NCBI RefSeq assembly: GCF_015644725.1
Contig: NZ_CP064795.1
Coordinates: 366,001-430,000 of the forward strand
From: Salinimonas marina
GTDB taxonomy: Bacteria; Pseudomonadota; Gammaproteobacteria; Enterobacterales; Alteromonadaceae
DNA length: 64,000 nt
Reading direction: 5' to 3'
The stretch's first letter is position 1. Each line of letters begins with the position of its first letter. The notes under the pieces were generated by a model. It did not search any database. It saw only the letters and a program-made list of their open reading frames with translations, and was not told where the DNA came from. A program made the position numbers and the translations under genes. Below, piece by piece: positions 16,517 through 26,312 of the stretch.

Positions 16517-18841
16517 ATGAGTGACGATCCCCATTACAAGCGCGAACAGGAAAAATACGAAAACCCGGTAGCCAGCCGTGAATATCTGTTATCGATAATA
16601 CAGGCCCATGGTAAACCAATGTCTTTTCTGGAAGTATGCGCAGCAGTGGACGCCACGGAAGAAGATAACCGTATCGGCATCCAGCGCCGTTTACGAGCCA
16701 TGGAGCGTGAAGGTCAACTGCAATTTACCAAAAATAAGCGCTACGCCATCATGGATAAGGCAGACCTTATCCGTGGTAAAATCATTGGCCACCGGGATGG
16801 CTTTGGTTTTTTCCGGCCTGAAGATCGCAGTGGCGATATGTATATCAGTGGCGGCCAGATGCAATTATTTTTGCATGATGACGTTGTCGATGCCCGGGTC
16901 AGTGGTACCGATCGTAAAGGTCGCAAAGAAGCCTACATAGTCGCGGTGGTTGAGCCGCGCTCGGAGCCCATTGTCGGGCGCTTTTTCACCGAACAGAATA
17001 TGGCTGTAGTGGTGCCGGATGACAGCCGCATCAATCATGAAATTGTGATTCCGCCAGAGCAGGTTAATGGTGCCCGGATGGGGCAGGTGGTAGTGGTTGA
17101 ACTCACCCAACGCCCCCGTCGCCGGGTAAGTCCGGTAGGCAAAATCACCGAAATTCTGGGCGAGCATATGGCCCCGGGCATGGAAATTGAAATGGCGCTG
17201 CGCTCGTTCGATATTCCCCACCAGTGGCCTGAAGGGGTCGATCGCTCCATTAGCCGGTTAACCGAAGCGGTGCCCGAAGACGCCAAGCACGATCGCATAG
17301 ATTTACGTCAGCTGCCGCTGGTAACCATCGATGGTGAAGATGCCCGTGATTTTGATGATGCGGTATTCTGTGAACCGCTCGAAGAGGGTGGTTTTCAGTT
17401 GTGGGTCGCCATTGCCGATGTCAGTCATTATGTCCGTCCGGGTACGGCCCTGGACAGCGAAGCGATAAACCGGGGCAACTCAGTATATTTCCCTGAACAG
17501 GTTATCCCGATGCTTCCCGAAGCGCTATCCAATGGCCTGTGCTCGCTGAATCCGCAGGTTGATCGGCTGTGCATGGTGTGTGAGATGACTATCACGGCAG
17601 AAGGTAAACTGGATAGCTTTCAGTTTTACGAAGCGGTGATGAATTCCCATGCCCGTCTGACCTACAACAAGGTTTGGAAAATTCTTCAGGGTGATAAAGA
17701 TCTGAATCAGCGCTATGAAGAGCAGGTTCCGCATCTGCGCAATCTACATGCCCTGTACCGGACACTGAAAAAAGCCCGGGCCGGACGCGGCGCCATTGAG
17801 TTTGAAACTCAGGAAAGCAAATTTGTTTTCAATGCCCAGCGCAAAATTGAAAATATTGTGCCGGTGGTGCGTAATGATGCCCACAAAATGATCGAAGAGT
17901 GCATGATCATGGCCAACGTCAGTGCTGCCCAGATGCTCGAAGAGCATGATGCGTCTACCTTATTCAGGGTACATGATAAGCCTGATGCCGACCGCCTTAC
18001 CTCCTTTACCTCTTACCTGAGCGAAGTGGGTGTGCCCCATCGCATTACCGAAGATGCCACCCCGGCTGACTTTACCGATGTGGTATTAAAAACCCGCAAT
18101 CGGCCCGACCAGGAACTGATTCAGACCATGTTGCTGCGCTCGATGAAGCAGGCAATTTACGATGGCGAAAATATCGGCCACTTTGGTCTGGCCTTGGGGC
18201 AGTATGCGCATTTCACCTCGCCCATTCGTCGCTATCCAGACTTAGTCGTGCATCGCGCGATTAAAGGTATTCTGGCCAAAGCGCCGTACCGCGAAAAAGT
18301 GTCGGGGGCAAAAAGCTACACCGAAGAAGAGGTGTCGCAGCTGGGTGAGCAGTGTTCCATGACGGAACGCCGCGCCGATGATGCCACCCGGGATGTGGCC
18401 GACTGGTTAAAATGTGAGTTTATGCAGGATCATGTCGGCGATACGTTCGAAGGTGTGGTGAGCTCTGTCACCAACTTTGGCTTGTTTGTGCGCCTGACCG
18501 AATACCACATCGATGGCCTGGTGCACATTACCTCGCTTGAAGACGACTACTATCGCTATGATGATGTCAAACAAATGCTGATTGGCGAAACCGGCGCTCG
18601 TCAGTTCCGTTTGGGCGATACCATAATGGTAAAAGTCGCGGCGGTTAATCTGGATGAGCGTAAAATTGATTTGGTACTGGATGCTGCCATGCTGCGTAAT
18701 CGTAGCGGTAAAAAGGTAAAGGTTCGGGAATCCGGCCGTGGGTCACGCAAAGACAAGCCAAAAGACAAGCCCAAAGGCAGGTCACGAACAGATAGTAAAA
18801 AAACCGGTAAACCGGCACCAGCAAGAGGTAAGAAAAAATAA
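16517..18841 (+). CDS. rnr: Ribonuclease R
   Basis: 774 residues. It degrades structured RNA 3' to 5', with roles in RNA quality control and cold growth. Domain order: helix-turn-helix (about 20-85), two cold-shock domains (about 85-230), and the RNB catalytic core with the metal-binding signature DGEDARDFDDAVF (about 271-283). An S1 domain (FEGVVSSVTNFGLFVRL, about 650) is followed by a Lys/Arg-rich tail KDKPKDKPKGRSRTDSK. The length is slightly under the 813 of E. coli. The TAA stop is immediately followed by the rlmB ATG, so the two are co-translated. Confidence 0.97.
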   Translation: MSDDPHYKREQEKYENPVASREYLLSIIQAHGKPMSFLEVCAAVDATEEDNRIGIQRRLRAMEREGQLQFTKNKRYAIMDKADLIRGKIIGHRDGFGFFRPEDRSGDMYISGGQMQLFLHDDVVDARVSGTDRKGRKEAYIVAVVEPRSEPIVGRFFTEQNMAVVVPDDSRINHEIVIPPEQVNGARMGQVVVVELTQRPRRRVSPVGKITEILGEHMAPGMEIEMALRSFDIPHQWPEGVDRSISRLTEAVPEDAKHDRIDLRQLPLVTIDGEDARDFDDAVFCEPLEEGGFQLWVAIADVSHYVRPGTALDSEAINRGNSVYFPEQVIPMLPEALSNGLCSLNPQVDRLCMVCEMTITAEGKLDSFQFYEAVMNSHARLTYNKVWKILQGDKDLNQRYEEQVPHLRNLHALYRTLKKARAGRGAIEFETQESKFVFNAQRKIENIVPVVRNDAHKMIEECMIMANVSAAQMLEEHDASTLFRVHDKPDADRLTSFTSYLSEVGVPHRITEDATPADFTDVVLKTRNRPDQELIQTMLLRSMKQAIYDGENIGHFGLALGQYAHFTSPIRRYPDLVVHRAIKGILAKAPYREKVSGAKSYTEEEVSQLGEQCSMTERRADDATRDVADWLKCEFMQDHVGDTFEGVVSSVTNFGLFVRLTEYHIDGLVHITSLEDDYYRYDDVKQMLIGETGARQFRLGDTIMVKVAAVNLDERKIDLVLDAAMLRNRSGKKVKVRESGRGSRKDKPKDKPKGRSRTDSKKTGKPAPARGKKK

Positions 18842-19582
18842 ATGGCCCAGCAAGAATGGTTATTTGGCCTGCATGCCTTGCAGGCGGTATTAGAACGTGA
18901 ACCAGAACGCATACTGGAACTGATGGTGTTAAAGGGCCGGACCGATGAGCGGCTCGGCGAGATTATTAATCAGGCGCGTCGCTTTGGTGTCAGCGTTCAG
19001 TTTTGTCATCGTAAAGTTCTGGACGAAAAAGTGGGCGGCAGTCAGCATCAGGGTGTGGTAGCCAGGGCGAAACCGGCCCGCGCGCTGGACGAAAATGATC
19101 TGGCGGTAATCGTGGAACGCGCCGATAAGCCGTTTTTGCTGGTGCTGGATGGCGTTACCGATCCGCACAATCTTGGTGCGTGTTTGCGTACGGCCGATGC
19201 GGCCGGGGTGGATGCGGTAATAGTACCCAAAGACAAATCTGCCAGCTTAAGTGGCACGGTCAGCAAGGTTGCCTGTGGCGCTGCCGAAACCATGCCGTTG
19301 GTACAGGTCACCAATCTGGCCAGAACCTTAAAAACATTGCAGGAAGCCGGCGTGTGGATTATCGGCACGGCCGGGGAAACGACCCAAACCTTGTATGATA
19401 CCCGCCTGGATGGTCCTATGGCACTGGTAATGGGGGCTGAAGGCAAGGGTATGCGTCGCCTCACCCGGGAAACCTGCGATGAGCTGGTTAAATTACCCAT
19501 GGCCGGCTCTGTTTCCAGCCTGAATGTTTCTGTGGCGACGGGCGTTTGTTTATACGAAGTGGTCCGTCAACGCCAGCAATAA
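18842..19582 (+). CDS. rlmB: 23S rRNA 2'-O-methyltransferase (Gm2251), RlmB
   Basis: 246 residues of the SpoU/TrmH (SPOUT) family. It methylates G2251 in the ribosomal P-loop. The N-terminal substrate-binding domain ([11 protein letters not shown]) is followed by the knotted methyltransferase motifs: [16 protein letters not shown] (about 108-123), [11 protein letters not shown] (about 198) and [14 protein letters not shown] (about 226). Start directly abuts the rnr stop. The usual downstream rpsF-rpsR-rplI block is not present; a protease gene follows after a 485-base gap. Confidence 0.96.
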   Translation: MAQQEWLFGLHALQAVLEREPERILELMVLKGRTDERLGEIINQARRFGVSVQFCHRKVLDEKVGGSQHQGVVARAKPARALDENDLAVIVERADKPFLLVLDGVTDPHNLGACLRTADAAGVDAVIVPKDKSASLSGTVSKVACGAAETMPLVQVTNLARTLKTLQEAGVWIIGTAGETTQTLYDTRLDGPMALVMGAEGKGMRRLTRETCDELVKLPMAGSVSSLNVSVATGVCLYEVVRQRQQ

Positions 19583-19591
19583 TCTGCTATT

Positions 19592-19623
19592 GCCTCTGTT
19601 AGTGAACAAATGTTGACAGAGGC
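19592..19623 (+). terminator. Hairpin after rlmB
   Basis: GCCTCTGT (19592-19599) and ACAGAGGC (19616-19623) pair perfectly around a 16-base loop just behind the rlmB stop. The T-rich stretch after it is interrupted (CTCCTATCTTAATC), so termination strength is doubtful. Confidence 0.4.
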
Positions 19624-20067
19624 CTCCTATCTTAATCTTTTCAAATTGTTTTATTTCTGTACAAATCTCATTAGGTTAGTACAACGCTGATATTTTGATG
19701 TGAGTGACAATTCAATAATTCAGCGTGAGTTGATAAGCGTGTTATCTAGTTAGGTGCCGGAAATAGTTGATGAACCCTGGCTCATCCAGTTATTTTAGGT
19801 ATCAATTTAGATAACATGGAATAGCAACTCATACAGACTCATGTAAGTGAGTTTGTAGTATGAGGCATTCGGGTTTTTTGCCCGTATCAGATATTCAGTA
19901 GATGGTTTTTAGTCTCGCGGGTAGAGGATAAGGAAAGCGCCTCTTTTCCCGAATAACGAAAAACAAACTGCGCTGCTTATCTTAATAGTAACCCCGACAG
20001 TAACGCTACAATGAAGAGCGAGGGAGAAAGGAAGCCGATAAAACACAACGAAGACAGGAAATAACAA
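19624..20067 (+). promoter_or_regulatory. Upstream/leader region of the subtilase gene
   Basis: This gap carries no plausible gene. Two hairpins are visible: 19830-19862 (CATAC-AG-ACTCA / TGAGT-TTGTA-GTATG) and 19918-19951 (CGGG-AGAGG / CCTCT-CCCG). Between them is a short CGGG-T6-G-CCCG element at about 19870-19884. They could lie in a long 5' leader of the protease mRNA. The Shine-Dalgarno is ACAGGAA at about 20054. No known riboswitch class was recognised. Confidence 0.35.
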
Positions 20068-21729
20068 ATGTTGAAGAAACAACGCACATTTTGCGGTAAA
20101 GCAGCACTATTAGCATCAATAACAACACTAAGCATGTCAGTAAGTGCCGCAATGACAAATGGCCCGGTAGAGGTCACCAAGGAAACACAACAGTCGGCTC
20201 CGGCCGGACTGCTAAAAAATGTATTAAGCGATCGCCTGGTACTGGCAAATGATGAAGACCGTTACATCGTTACCTTCAAAAACACCGGTCCTGCGGCCTT
20301 AAAAGGCCAGCAAAAGCAAAATAAGGGTCCCAATGGTAATGCTGCGGACCAGGCTTTTGATGCTATTGCTGCAAAAAACATCCTTCGCTCAGTGGGTGCC
20401 AAAACTCATAAAGTTTTAGGTAAGCACAAAATGGTGGCCGCTTCCATGAACAAGGGGCAGCTTAATAAGCTGCGTAAAAACCCTAACATCGCGAGCATCT
20501 CTGCCGATCCACGTCGCCGTCTGATGGCCCAAACGACGCCATACGGTATTGATATGGTTCAGGCCAGTCAGTTTGCCCAAAGTGATACCGGTGCCCGCAC
20601 CGTTTGTATTATTGATACTGGTTACAATCTTGGACATCCGGACTTGCCCGACAGCAATGGCGGTGTGTCTGGCGTAGCGAATAATGGCTCAGTAGGAAAC
20701 TGGTATAACGATGGTAACGGCCACGGCACCCACGTTGCAGGTACGATTGCAGCCTACGATAATACCCAGGGTGTAGTTGGGGTTTATCCTGGCGTAGATA
20801 TGCACATTGTGAAAATCTTTGACGACAATGGTAACTGGACCTATGCCTCTGACATCATTGATGGCATTCAGCAGTGTAAAGATGCGGGTTCAAATGTTGT
20901 GAATATGAGCCTGGGTGGCGGTGGCTCTTCGTCCGCAGAAGCAGCTGCTATGCAGGGCTTCGAAGATGATGGAATCTTACTGGTGGCCGCTGCCGGTAAC
21001 GACGGCAATAGTGTGAAATCCTATCCGGCTTCGTATGATGCCGTGGTATCGGTGGCAGCGGTTGACTCCAATTCAAACCATGCCAGCTATTCACAATATA
21101 ACTCTCAGGTAGAAATTGCGGCCCCTGGCTCGTCAGTTTACTCTACCTACCCAACCAATACTTATGCGACGTTGAGCGGCACGTCAATGGCCACTCCCCA
21201 TGTGGCAGGTGCAGCCGCGCTGGTGTGGAGTTATTTCCCGCAATGTAGCAATACAGAGATTCGTTCAGCGCTAAATGCGACAGCACAGGATCGGGGTGCT
21301 GCGGGCCGTGATAACTATTACGGACACGGTATTGTTAAGGTATCGGATGCGGTAGATTACCTGAATGCTAATGGCTGTAGTGGCGGTACACCACCACCAC
21401 CACCACCACCACCTCCAGGCGGTGTGGATCCGGTATCCGGTGAAGTGAACAACATTTCTGCCACCACCGGTAACTGGAAACGGTACACCTGGGATATCCC
21501 AGCCGGGGTCAGTTCTATGACAATTGAGACCTCAGGTGGATCTGGCGATGCTGATTTGTATGTTCGCTTTGGCGCTCAGCCTTCAACCTTTAGCTACGAC
21601 TGTCGCCCCTATAAAAATGGGAACAGCGAGATTTGTACGTTTACCAATCCTTCTGAAGGAACCTGGCATATCGGCATTCGTGCTTACAGCACCTATTCTG
21701 GTGTGACCATGAATTACTCGTACGAGTAA
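20068..21729 (+). CDS. Secreted subtilisin-like serine protease (S8) with PPC domain
   Basis: 553 residues. A signal peptide (cut near VSAAM, about 28) precedes an inhibitor I9-like propeptide (YIVTFKNTG ... VLGKHKMVAASMN). The S8 catalytic triad follows: D183 in IIDTGYNLGHPD, H219 in GHGTHVAGT and S373 in GTSMATPHVAG. A linker of nine prolines encoded by a CCA repeat (about 21391-21416) leads to a C-terminal pre-peptidase (PPC) domain with SGGSGDADLYVRFG. This architecture is common in marine gammaproteobacterial extracellular alkaline proteases. Probably exported by Sec and type II secretion. A clear terminator follows. Confidence 0.95.
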   Translation: MLKKQRTFCGKAALLASITTLSMSVSAAMTNGPVEVTKETQQSAPAGLLKNVLSDRLVLANDEDRYIVTFKNTGPAALKGQQKQNKGPNGNAADQAFDAIAAKNILRSVGAKTHKVLGKHKMVAASMNKGQLNKLRKNPNIASISADPRRRLMAQTTPYGIDMVQASQFAQSDTGARTVCIIDTGYNLGHPDLPDSNGGVSGVANNGSVGNWYNDGNGHGTHVAGTIAAYDNTQGVVGVYPGVDMHIVKIFDDNGNWTYASDIIDGIQQCKDAGSNVVNMSLGGGGSSSAEAAAMQGFEDDGILLVAAAGNDGNSVKSYPASYDAVVSVAAVDSNSNHASYSQYNSQVEIAAPGSSVYSTYPTNTYATLSGTSMATPHVAGAAALVWSYFPQCSNTEIRSALNATAQDRGAAGRDNYYGHGIVKVSDAVDYLNANGCSGGTPPPPPPPPPGGVDPVSGEVNNISATTGNWKRYTWDIPAGVSSMTIETSGGSGDADLYVRFGAQPSTFSYDCRPYKNGNSEICTFTNPSEGTWHIGIRAYSTYSGVTMNYSYE

Positions 21730-21748
21730 GATCAATCGCTAAACCTGT

Positions 21749-21773
21749 AAGGCCGCTTTATGCGGCCTTTTTT
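21749..21773 (+). terminator. Intrinsic terminator of the subtilase gene
   Basis: AAGGCCGC and GCGGCCTT pair around a short TTTAT loop and are followed by a T-run (TTTTTT). It lies 20 bases after the protease stop. Confidence 0.9.
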
Positions 21774-22029
21774 GTGGGGAAACCGCAAGCAGTACTGCAT
21801 AAAATAATAAATGCAGAAACACAGAGTTTGGTAGCGAAGCCGCTAAAAAAGCAATAGAGTAATGACAGCGGTCAGTAGCGCGCCTTCATTATGCTATTGC
21901 TTTTCAACACCGTGTTATGCAAAGTACCATTTTGAGATGGCAAACTATTTACTACACTCAGGACTGGTTTGCCAGTTCAGACAAAGGGCCTTTAGTACGC
22001 CCCGACTGATGTCACTATACAGAGACGCC

Positions 22030-24126
22030 ATGGATATCTTAAAAAAATTAAACGAAGTATCTTCTGATGTCTTACAGTCGTTTGACGAAAAAATAGACCG
22101 GTTGTTAGAAATAGGCTGTGACGCACTGGATATGGATCTGGGGGTTATCACCCGCAAACATATCGACGCTTTTGAGGTGCTGGCGGTGTTTTCCCCGCGA
22201 GGCCCGTTTACCAAAGGTGATTTACTGCCCTTAGAACAAAGCTATTGTCTGGAGACCATCAACCGGCGCGAAGTGGTGGCCTACCACAATACCCAGGAGT
22301 ACCCGGGTCCGCAGCATCCTTGTTTTAAGCAGCTGGGGTTTGGGCGATATATCGCGGTTCCTTTGATGGTGGATGCCCGGCAATACGGCACCATTGCATT
22401 TTTTGGTCACACACCCACCCAGCCATTTTCCCTTTTAGCTCAGGATGAGATGATGCTGCTGGCCGAGTGGGTTGGCGCCGAATTTTCTCGCAAACAGTTT
22501 ATTGATGGCTTGCAGGTACAGCAGCAACAACTGGCGCATCAGAGTCAGTTATTTGACCAGATGGCGCAACTGGCGGGGGTGGGGTCCTGGGAATATGACG
22601 TGGTTCAGGATGAGATGTTCTGGTCAGAGCCTTTGCGCCAGATGTACGACTTACCACCAGGTTATAAGGTTTCCACCGATCAGGCGTTTAAATTTATTGT
22701 CGATGACCACAAACGTGAAGAAGCCAGAGAACGCTTTTTCAAGATGATGGAAACCGGCGAAGAATTTTCGCTTGAAATAGAGGTCGAGAGTTTTACCGGC
22801 CGCCGGTTCTGGGTCCAGGCCCAAAGTAAAGCAACTTATCGCAACGGCCAGGCCGATAAAGTCATCGGCGCCACCCAGGATATTACCAATCGGGTCATTG
22901 CCGCCAAAGAGCTGGAACAAAAAAAACGGGTGGCCGAGCAGGCACTGCAGTCGCGCAGTATATTTCTGGCAAACATGAGCCATGAGATCCGCACCCCCAT
23001 TAACGGGGTGATGGGAATGCTGGATGCCTTGTCTAAAACCACCATGGATACCCAGCAGCAGGAATATTGCAAGGTAGCGCGCAGCAGTGCCAATACCTTG
23101 TTAGGGCTTATTAACGATATTCTGGATTTCTCAAAAATCGATTCGGGCCAAATCAGTCTGGAACAGGTTCCGGTGGATATCAGCGCCCTGATCCATGAAC
23201 AGCAACGGGTGTTTGAGCATATTGCCCTGGATAAAGGCATAGAGCTGATGGTAGACACCCAGGCCACCGACGAACACTTGTTTATGGCCGATCCGGTCAG
23301 GGTGAAACAGATTCTGACCAACCTGATTAATAACGCGGTAAAATTCACGGCCCAGGGCCAGGTGAGTGTGAAAACCCGTGCGCTGGAGCAAAGCAATGGT
23401 AAATTTCTGGTGCAGCTGATTGTGCAGGACTCCGGCATAGGCATCGAACCAGAACGTCAGGCCGCCATATTTTCGCCGTTTCAGCAAGGCGACAGCGCCA
23501 CCACCCGTCGTTTTGGGGGCACTGGTTTAGGGTTGTCGATTGTGGCGCAGATTGCCGAGCACATGGGCGGCGGCATTCGGGTGAAAAGCAAGCCGGGGGA
23601 GGGCGCGACCTTTATCGTGGCCTTACAGCTGCAGCAAGCCTCTCAAGATATCACCCCGGCCACTCAGGATGGTTATTTTGATGATGCTAATCAGTTAACC
23701 GCCGAAATGGTGGCTGGACGACGCCTATTGGTTGTAGAGGATAACGAGATAAATCAACTAGTTATCTCAGAACAGCTGAAAGAGCTTGGCATTGGCGCCG
23801 ATCTTGTTCAAAATGGCAGCGAAGCCGTGGAGCAATTTATCCGCAGCCAGGCCTCAGAACAAGTGTATGATCTTATTCTGATGGACTGTCAGATGCCCAT
23901 TATGGACGGCTACGAAGCAACTGCTGCTATTCGCAAACTGGGCGGAGATGCGCTGACGGTGCCGATTATTGCACTGACAGCCAATGCTTTAGCCGGCGAG
24001 CGGGAAAAATGTGTACTGGCCGGGATGAACGACTATCTGACCAAACCGGTGAGTGTAGAACAGCTTGGAAAATGTATCAGACGTTATCTTATCGGCGCCT
24101 ATCAGGCTGAAGATAACGGAGTTTAA
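22030..24126 (+). CDS. Hybrid sensor histidine kinase (GAF-PAS-HisKA-HATPase-REC)
   Basis: 698 residues from the ATG at 22030, which has AGAG placed upstream; in-frame ATGs at 22009 and 21862 lack a ribosome site and give atypical sequence. Domains in order: GAF (about 15-155), PAS with PAC (about 175-290), phosphoacceptor helix with H318 in MSHEIRTPINGVMG, and ATPase with N, G1 and G2 boxes (LINNAVKF, DSGIGIEPE, GGTGLGLSIV). A receiver domain follows with D619 in MDCQMPIMDG and the conserved Lys in LTKPV. There are no membrane segments, so it is a cytoplasmic sensor. No Hpt domain or partner regulator is adjacent. It occupies the place where S10-operon genes would be expected. Confidence 0.93.
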   Translation: MDILKKLNEVSSDVLQSFDEKIDRLLEIGCDALDMDLGVITRKHIDAFEVLAVFSPRGPFTKGDLLPLEQSYCLETINRREVVAYHNTQEYPGPQHPCFKQLGFGRYIAVPLMVDARQYGTIAFFGHTPTQPFSLLAQDEMMLLAEWVGAEFSRKQFIDGLQVQQQQLAHQSQLFDQMAQLAGVGSWEYDVVQDEMFWSEPLRQMYDLPPGYKVSTDQAFKFIVDDHKREEARERFFKMMETGEEFSLEIEVESFTGRRFWVQAQSKATYRNGQADKVIGATQDITNRVIAAKELEQKKRVAEQALQSRSIFLANMSHEIRTPINGVMGMLDALSKTTMDTQQQEYCKVARSSANTLLGLINDILDFSKIDSGQISLEQVPVDISALIHEQQRVFEHIALDKGIELMVDTQATDEHLFMADPVRVKQILTNLINNAVKFTAQGQVSVKTRALEQSNGKFLVQLIVQDSGIGIEPERQAAIFSPFQQGDSATTRRFGGTGLGLSIVAQIAEHMGGGIRVKSKPGEGATFIVALQLQQASQDITPATQDGYFDDANQLTAEMVAGRRLLVVEDNEINQLVISEQLKELGIGADLVQNGSEAVEQFIRSQASEQVYDLILMDCQMPIMDGYEATAAIRKLGGDALTVPIIALTANALAGEREKCVLAGMNDYLTKPVSVEQLGKCIRRYLIGAYQAEDNGV

Positions 24127-24321
24127 TGCCCTTTAACGCCATTAAGGGCGGCATCCACGATCGTCTAAAAATAATTCAAATTTAGCCTATCGCTGACCTA
24201 TCTTATCTGTTATCATTTCGCGCCCTTTTTATGGGGGTATGTACATAAAAACAACAAAGTTTGTTGTTTTTAGCAGCGTAATCGACTCGAAAGAGTTTTC
24301 ATTTATTAGCGGAGCACTAAC
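24127..24321 (+). promoter_or_regulatory. Leader of the spc ribosomal operon, with a perfect palindrome
   Basis: AAAAACAACAAA (24247-24258), a single G, then TTTGTTGTTTTT (24260-24271) form a 12-base perfect inverted repeat 51 bases before the rplN start. A -10-like TATCAT at 24211-24216 with a GC-rich discriminator (CGCGCCC) could be the operon promoter, but the -35 is not clear. The Shine-Dalgarno is GGAG at 24311-24314. The palindrome could be a leader hairpin with an attenuating T-run. Confidence 0.45.
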
Positions 24322-24690
24322 ATGATCCAAATGCAAACTAACCTGGACGTTGCAGATAACAGCGGCGCTCGCAGGGTTCAGTGTATTAAGGTTCTTGGTG
24401 GCTCGCATCGCCGTTATGCAGGTATCGGTGACATCATCAAAGTTACCGTCAAGGAAGCAATTCCTCGCGGTAAAGTAAAAAAAGGTGACGTACTGAACGC
24501 AGTGGTGGTGCGTACTAGAAAAGGCGTTCGTCGTGCAGATGGTTCTACCATCCGTTTCGATAATAACGCGGCTGTATTGTTGAATACCAACAAGCAACCA
24601 ATTGGTACGCGTATCTTTGGACCGGTAACCCGTGAGTTGAGAAGTGATAACTTCATGAAAATCATCTCATTGGCCCCAGAGGTACTATAA
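24322..24690 (+). CDS. rplN: 50S ribosomal protein L14
   Basis: 122 residues, the exact family length. [21 protein letters not shown] at the start is the L14 hallmark (shown to its 20th residue: [20 protein letters not shown]). L14 sits at the subunit interface near h14 of 16S rRNA. It is the first gene of the spc operon. Upstream rpsQ is missing, unlike the common S10-spc continuity. Confidence 0.98.
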   Translation: MIQMQTNLDVADNSGARRVQCIKVLGGSHRRYAGIGDIIKVTVKEAIPRGKVKKGDVLNAVVVRTRKGVRRADGSTIRFDNNAAVLLNTNKQPIGTRIFGPVTRELRSDNFMKIISLAPEVL

Positions 24691-24702
24691 GGAGTCACGA
24701 TA

Positions 24703-25017
24703 ATGGCTAACAAAATTCGTCGTGATGATGAAGTAGTCGTATTAGCGGGTAAAGACAAAGGCAAAACAGGCAAAGTCCTGAAAGTGCTTATTGCTGATAA
24801 CCGTTTAGTTGTAGAAGGTGTAAACCTGACCAAGAAACACCAAAAGCCTAACCCTCAAGCGGGTCAGCCTGGCGGTATTATTGAAAAGGAAGCATCTATT
24901 CACGTTTCTAATGTAGCGATTGTTAACCCGGCAACGGGCAAAGCAGATCGCGTTGGTTTCCGTTTTGAAGATGAGAAGAAAGTTCGTTTCTTCAAGTCTA
25001 ACGGCGAACTTGTTTAA
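24703..25017 (+). CDS. rplX: 50S ribosomal protein L24
   Basis: 104 residues with the KOW motif near the start ([20 protein letters not shown]). L24 is an early assembly initiator near the exit tunnel. It lies 12 bases behind rplN with a clear ribosome site (AAGGAGT). Nothing unusual is seen. Confidence 0.98.
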   Translation: MANKIRRDDEVVVLAGKDKGKTGKVLKVLIADNRLVVEGVNLTKKHQKPNPQAGQPGGIIEKEASIHVSNVAIVNPATGKADRVGFRFEDEKKVRFFKSNGELV

Positions 25018-25033
25018 TTAATTGGAGAGTACG

Positions 25034-25573
25034 ATGGCGAAACTGCATGATTTCTATAAAGAAACAGTAGTAGCTGAACTTGCTAAGCAGTTCGGATACA
25101 AAAGCGTCATGCAAGTCCCTCGGATTGAAAAAATCACCTTGAACATGGGTCTTGGTGAAGCAGTTGCTGACAAAAAGGTACTTGAGAATGCTCAGTCTGA
25201 CATGGCGTCTATCGCTGGTCAGAAGCCTATTGTCACAGTTGCCAGAAAATCAGTAGCGGGCTTCAAAATCCGTGAAGGTTATCCGATTGGCTGTAAAGTA
25301 ACCCTACGTGGCGAGCGTATGTGGGAATTCTTAGAGCGTTTGATTTCAATCGCTATCCCGCGTATCCGCGACTTCCGTGGTCTGAATCCTAAATCATTCG
25401 ACGGTCGTGGTAACTACAGCATGGGCGTGCGTGAACAAATTATTTTCCCTGAAATCGACTTTGATAAAGTTGATAAGGTACGTGGTATGGACATTACTAT
25501 CACTACCAGTGCGGAATCTAATGAAGAAGCACGTGCTCTGCTGGACGCGTTCAACTTCCCATTCAAAAAGTAA
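25034..25573 (+). CDS. rplE: 50S ribosomal protein L5
   Basis: 179 residues, the E. coli length, starting at [10 protein letters not shown] behind GGAGAG; a more upstream start at 25022 would overlap the ribosome site. L5 binds 5S rRNA and contacts the P-site tRNA. The conserved ending DAFNFPFKK is present. In E. coli, S8 represses the operon by binding near the rplE start. I did not establish a matching fold here. Confidence 0.98.
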   Translation: MAKLHDFYKETVVAELAKQFGYKSVMQVPRIEKITLNMGLGEAVADKKVLENAQSDMASIAGQKPIVTVARKSVAGFKIREGYPIGCKVTLRGERMWEFLERLISIAIPRIRDFRGLNPKSFDGRGNYSMGVREQIIFPEIDFDKVDKVRGMDITITTSAESNEEARALLDAFNFPFKK

Positions 25574-25586
25574 GGGGTGTAGGGTT

Positions 25587-25892
25587 ATGGCAAAAGAATC
25601 AATGAAGGCTCGTGAAGCAAAGCGCGCTAAGCTTGTAGCTAAGTACGCTGAAAAACGTGCCGCACTTAAAGCAACTATCAGCGATGTTAACGCTTCTGAA
25701 GAAGAGCGCTGGGACGCTGTTCTGAAGCTACAACAACTGCCACGTGATTCAGCCAAAGTACGTCAACATAACCGTTGTCGTATCACTGGTCGTCCACATG
25801 GTTACCTACGCAAATTCGGTCTTAGCCGTATCAAGCTGCGTGAAGCAGCGATGCGCGGTGAAGTCCCTGGCTTGAAAAAAGCCAGCTGGTAA
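25587..25892 (+). CDS. rpsN: 30S ribosomal protein S14 (long, zinc-free form)
   Basis: 101 residues starting [20 protein letters not shown]. It is the long C-minus form: only a single Cys occurs ([11 protein letters not shown]), so no zinc knuckle is formed. It lies 13 bases after rplE. A longer open frame from 25407 overlaps rplE and is not coding. Confidence 0.97.
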   Translation: MAKESMKAREAKRAKLVAKYAEKRAALKATISDVNASEEERWDAVLKLQQLPRDSAKVRQHNRCRITGRPHGYLRKFGLSRIKLREAAMRGEVPGLKKASW

Positions 25893-25905
25893 GGAGTAGC
25901 TGATA

Positions 25906-26298
25906 ATGAGCATGCAAGATCCTATCGCGGATATGTTTACCCGCATCCGTAACGGCCAAATGGCACAGAAAGTTTCTGTGACTATGCCTTCTTCAAAAGT
26001 ACGCGTTGCTATTTGTGGCGTGTTGAAAGCTGAAGGTTATATCACTGACTTCGCTGCATCTGGTGACGTTAAGCCTGTTTTGGAAGTAACTTTAAAGTAC
26101 TTCGAAGGCAAGCAAGTAATTGACACAATTGAACGTGTTAGCCGTCCTGGTCTGCGCATCTATAAGAAAAAAGATGAGCTGCCAAAGGTAATGGGTGGTC
26201 TAGGCGTAGCTATCGTGTCGACTTCTAAAGGTGTGATGACTGATCGTGCTGCGCGTAAAGCAGGCATGGGCGGTGAGATCATCGGTTATGTTGCGTAA
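25906..26298 (+). CDS. rpsH: 30S ribosomal protein S8
   Basis: 130 residues, start [18 protein letters not shown] as in E. coli. It is a primary 16S rRNA binder in the platform and, in enterobacteria, the translational repressor of the spc operon. The C-terminal motif [19 protein letters not shown] is conserved. Confidence 0.98.
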   Translation: MSMQDPIADMFTRIRNGQMAQKVSVTMPSSKVRVAICGVLKAEGYITDFAASGDVKPVLEVTLKYFEGKQVIDTIERVSRPGLRIYKKKDELPKVMGGLGVAIVSTSKGVMTDRAARKAGMGGEIIGYVA

Positions 26299-26312
26299 TC
26301 GGAGGAGTTGAT

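Noticed and set aside
21391..21416. CCA tandem repeat as a phase-variable tract
   Set aside because: It encodes a proline linker in frame; units of three cannot cause frameshifts, so switching is not expected.
21862..22029. Longer start for the sensor kinase
   Set aside because: The added 56 residues look non-coding, and only the ATG at 22030 has a plausible ribosome-binding sequence.
25407..25586. Upstream extension of the rpsN frame to a start at 25407
   Set aside because: It overlaps rplE in another frame; S14 family length and the ribosome site support the ATG at 25587.
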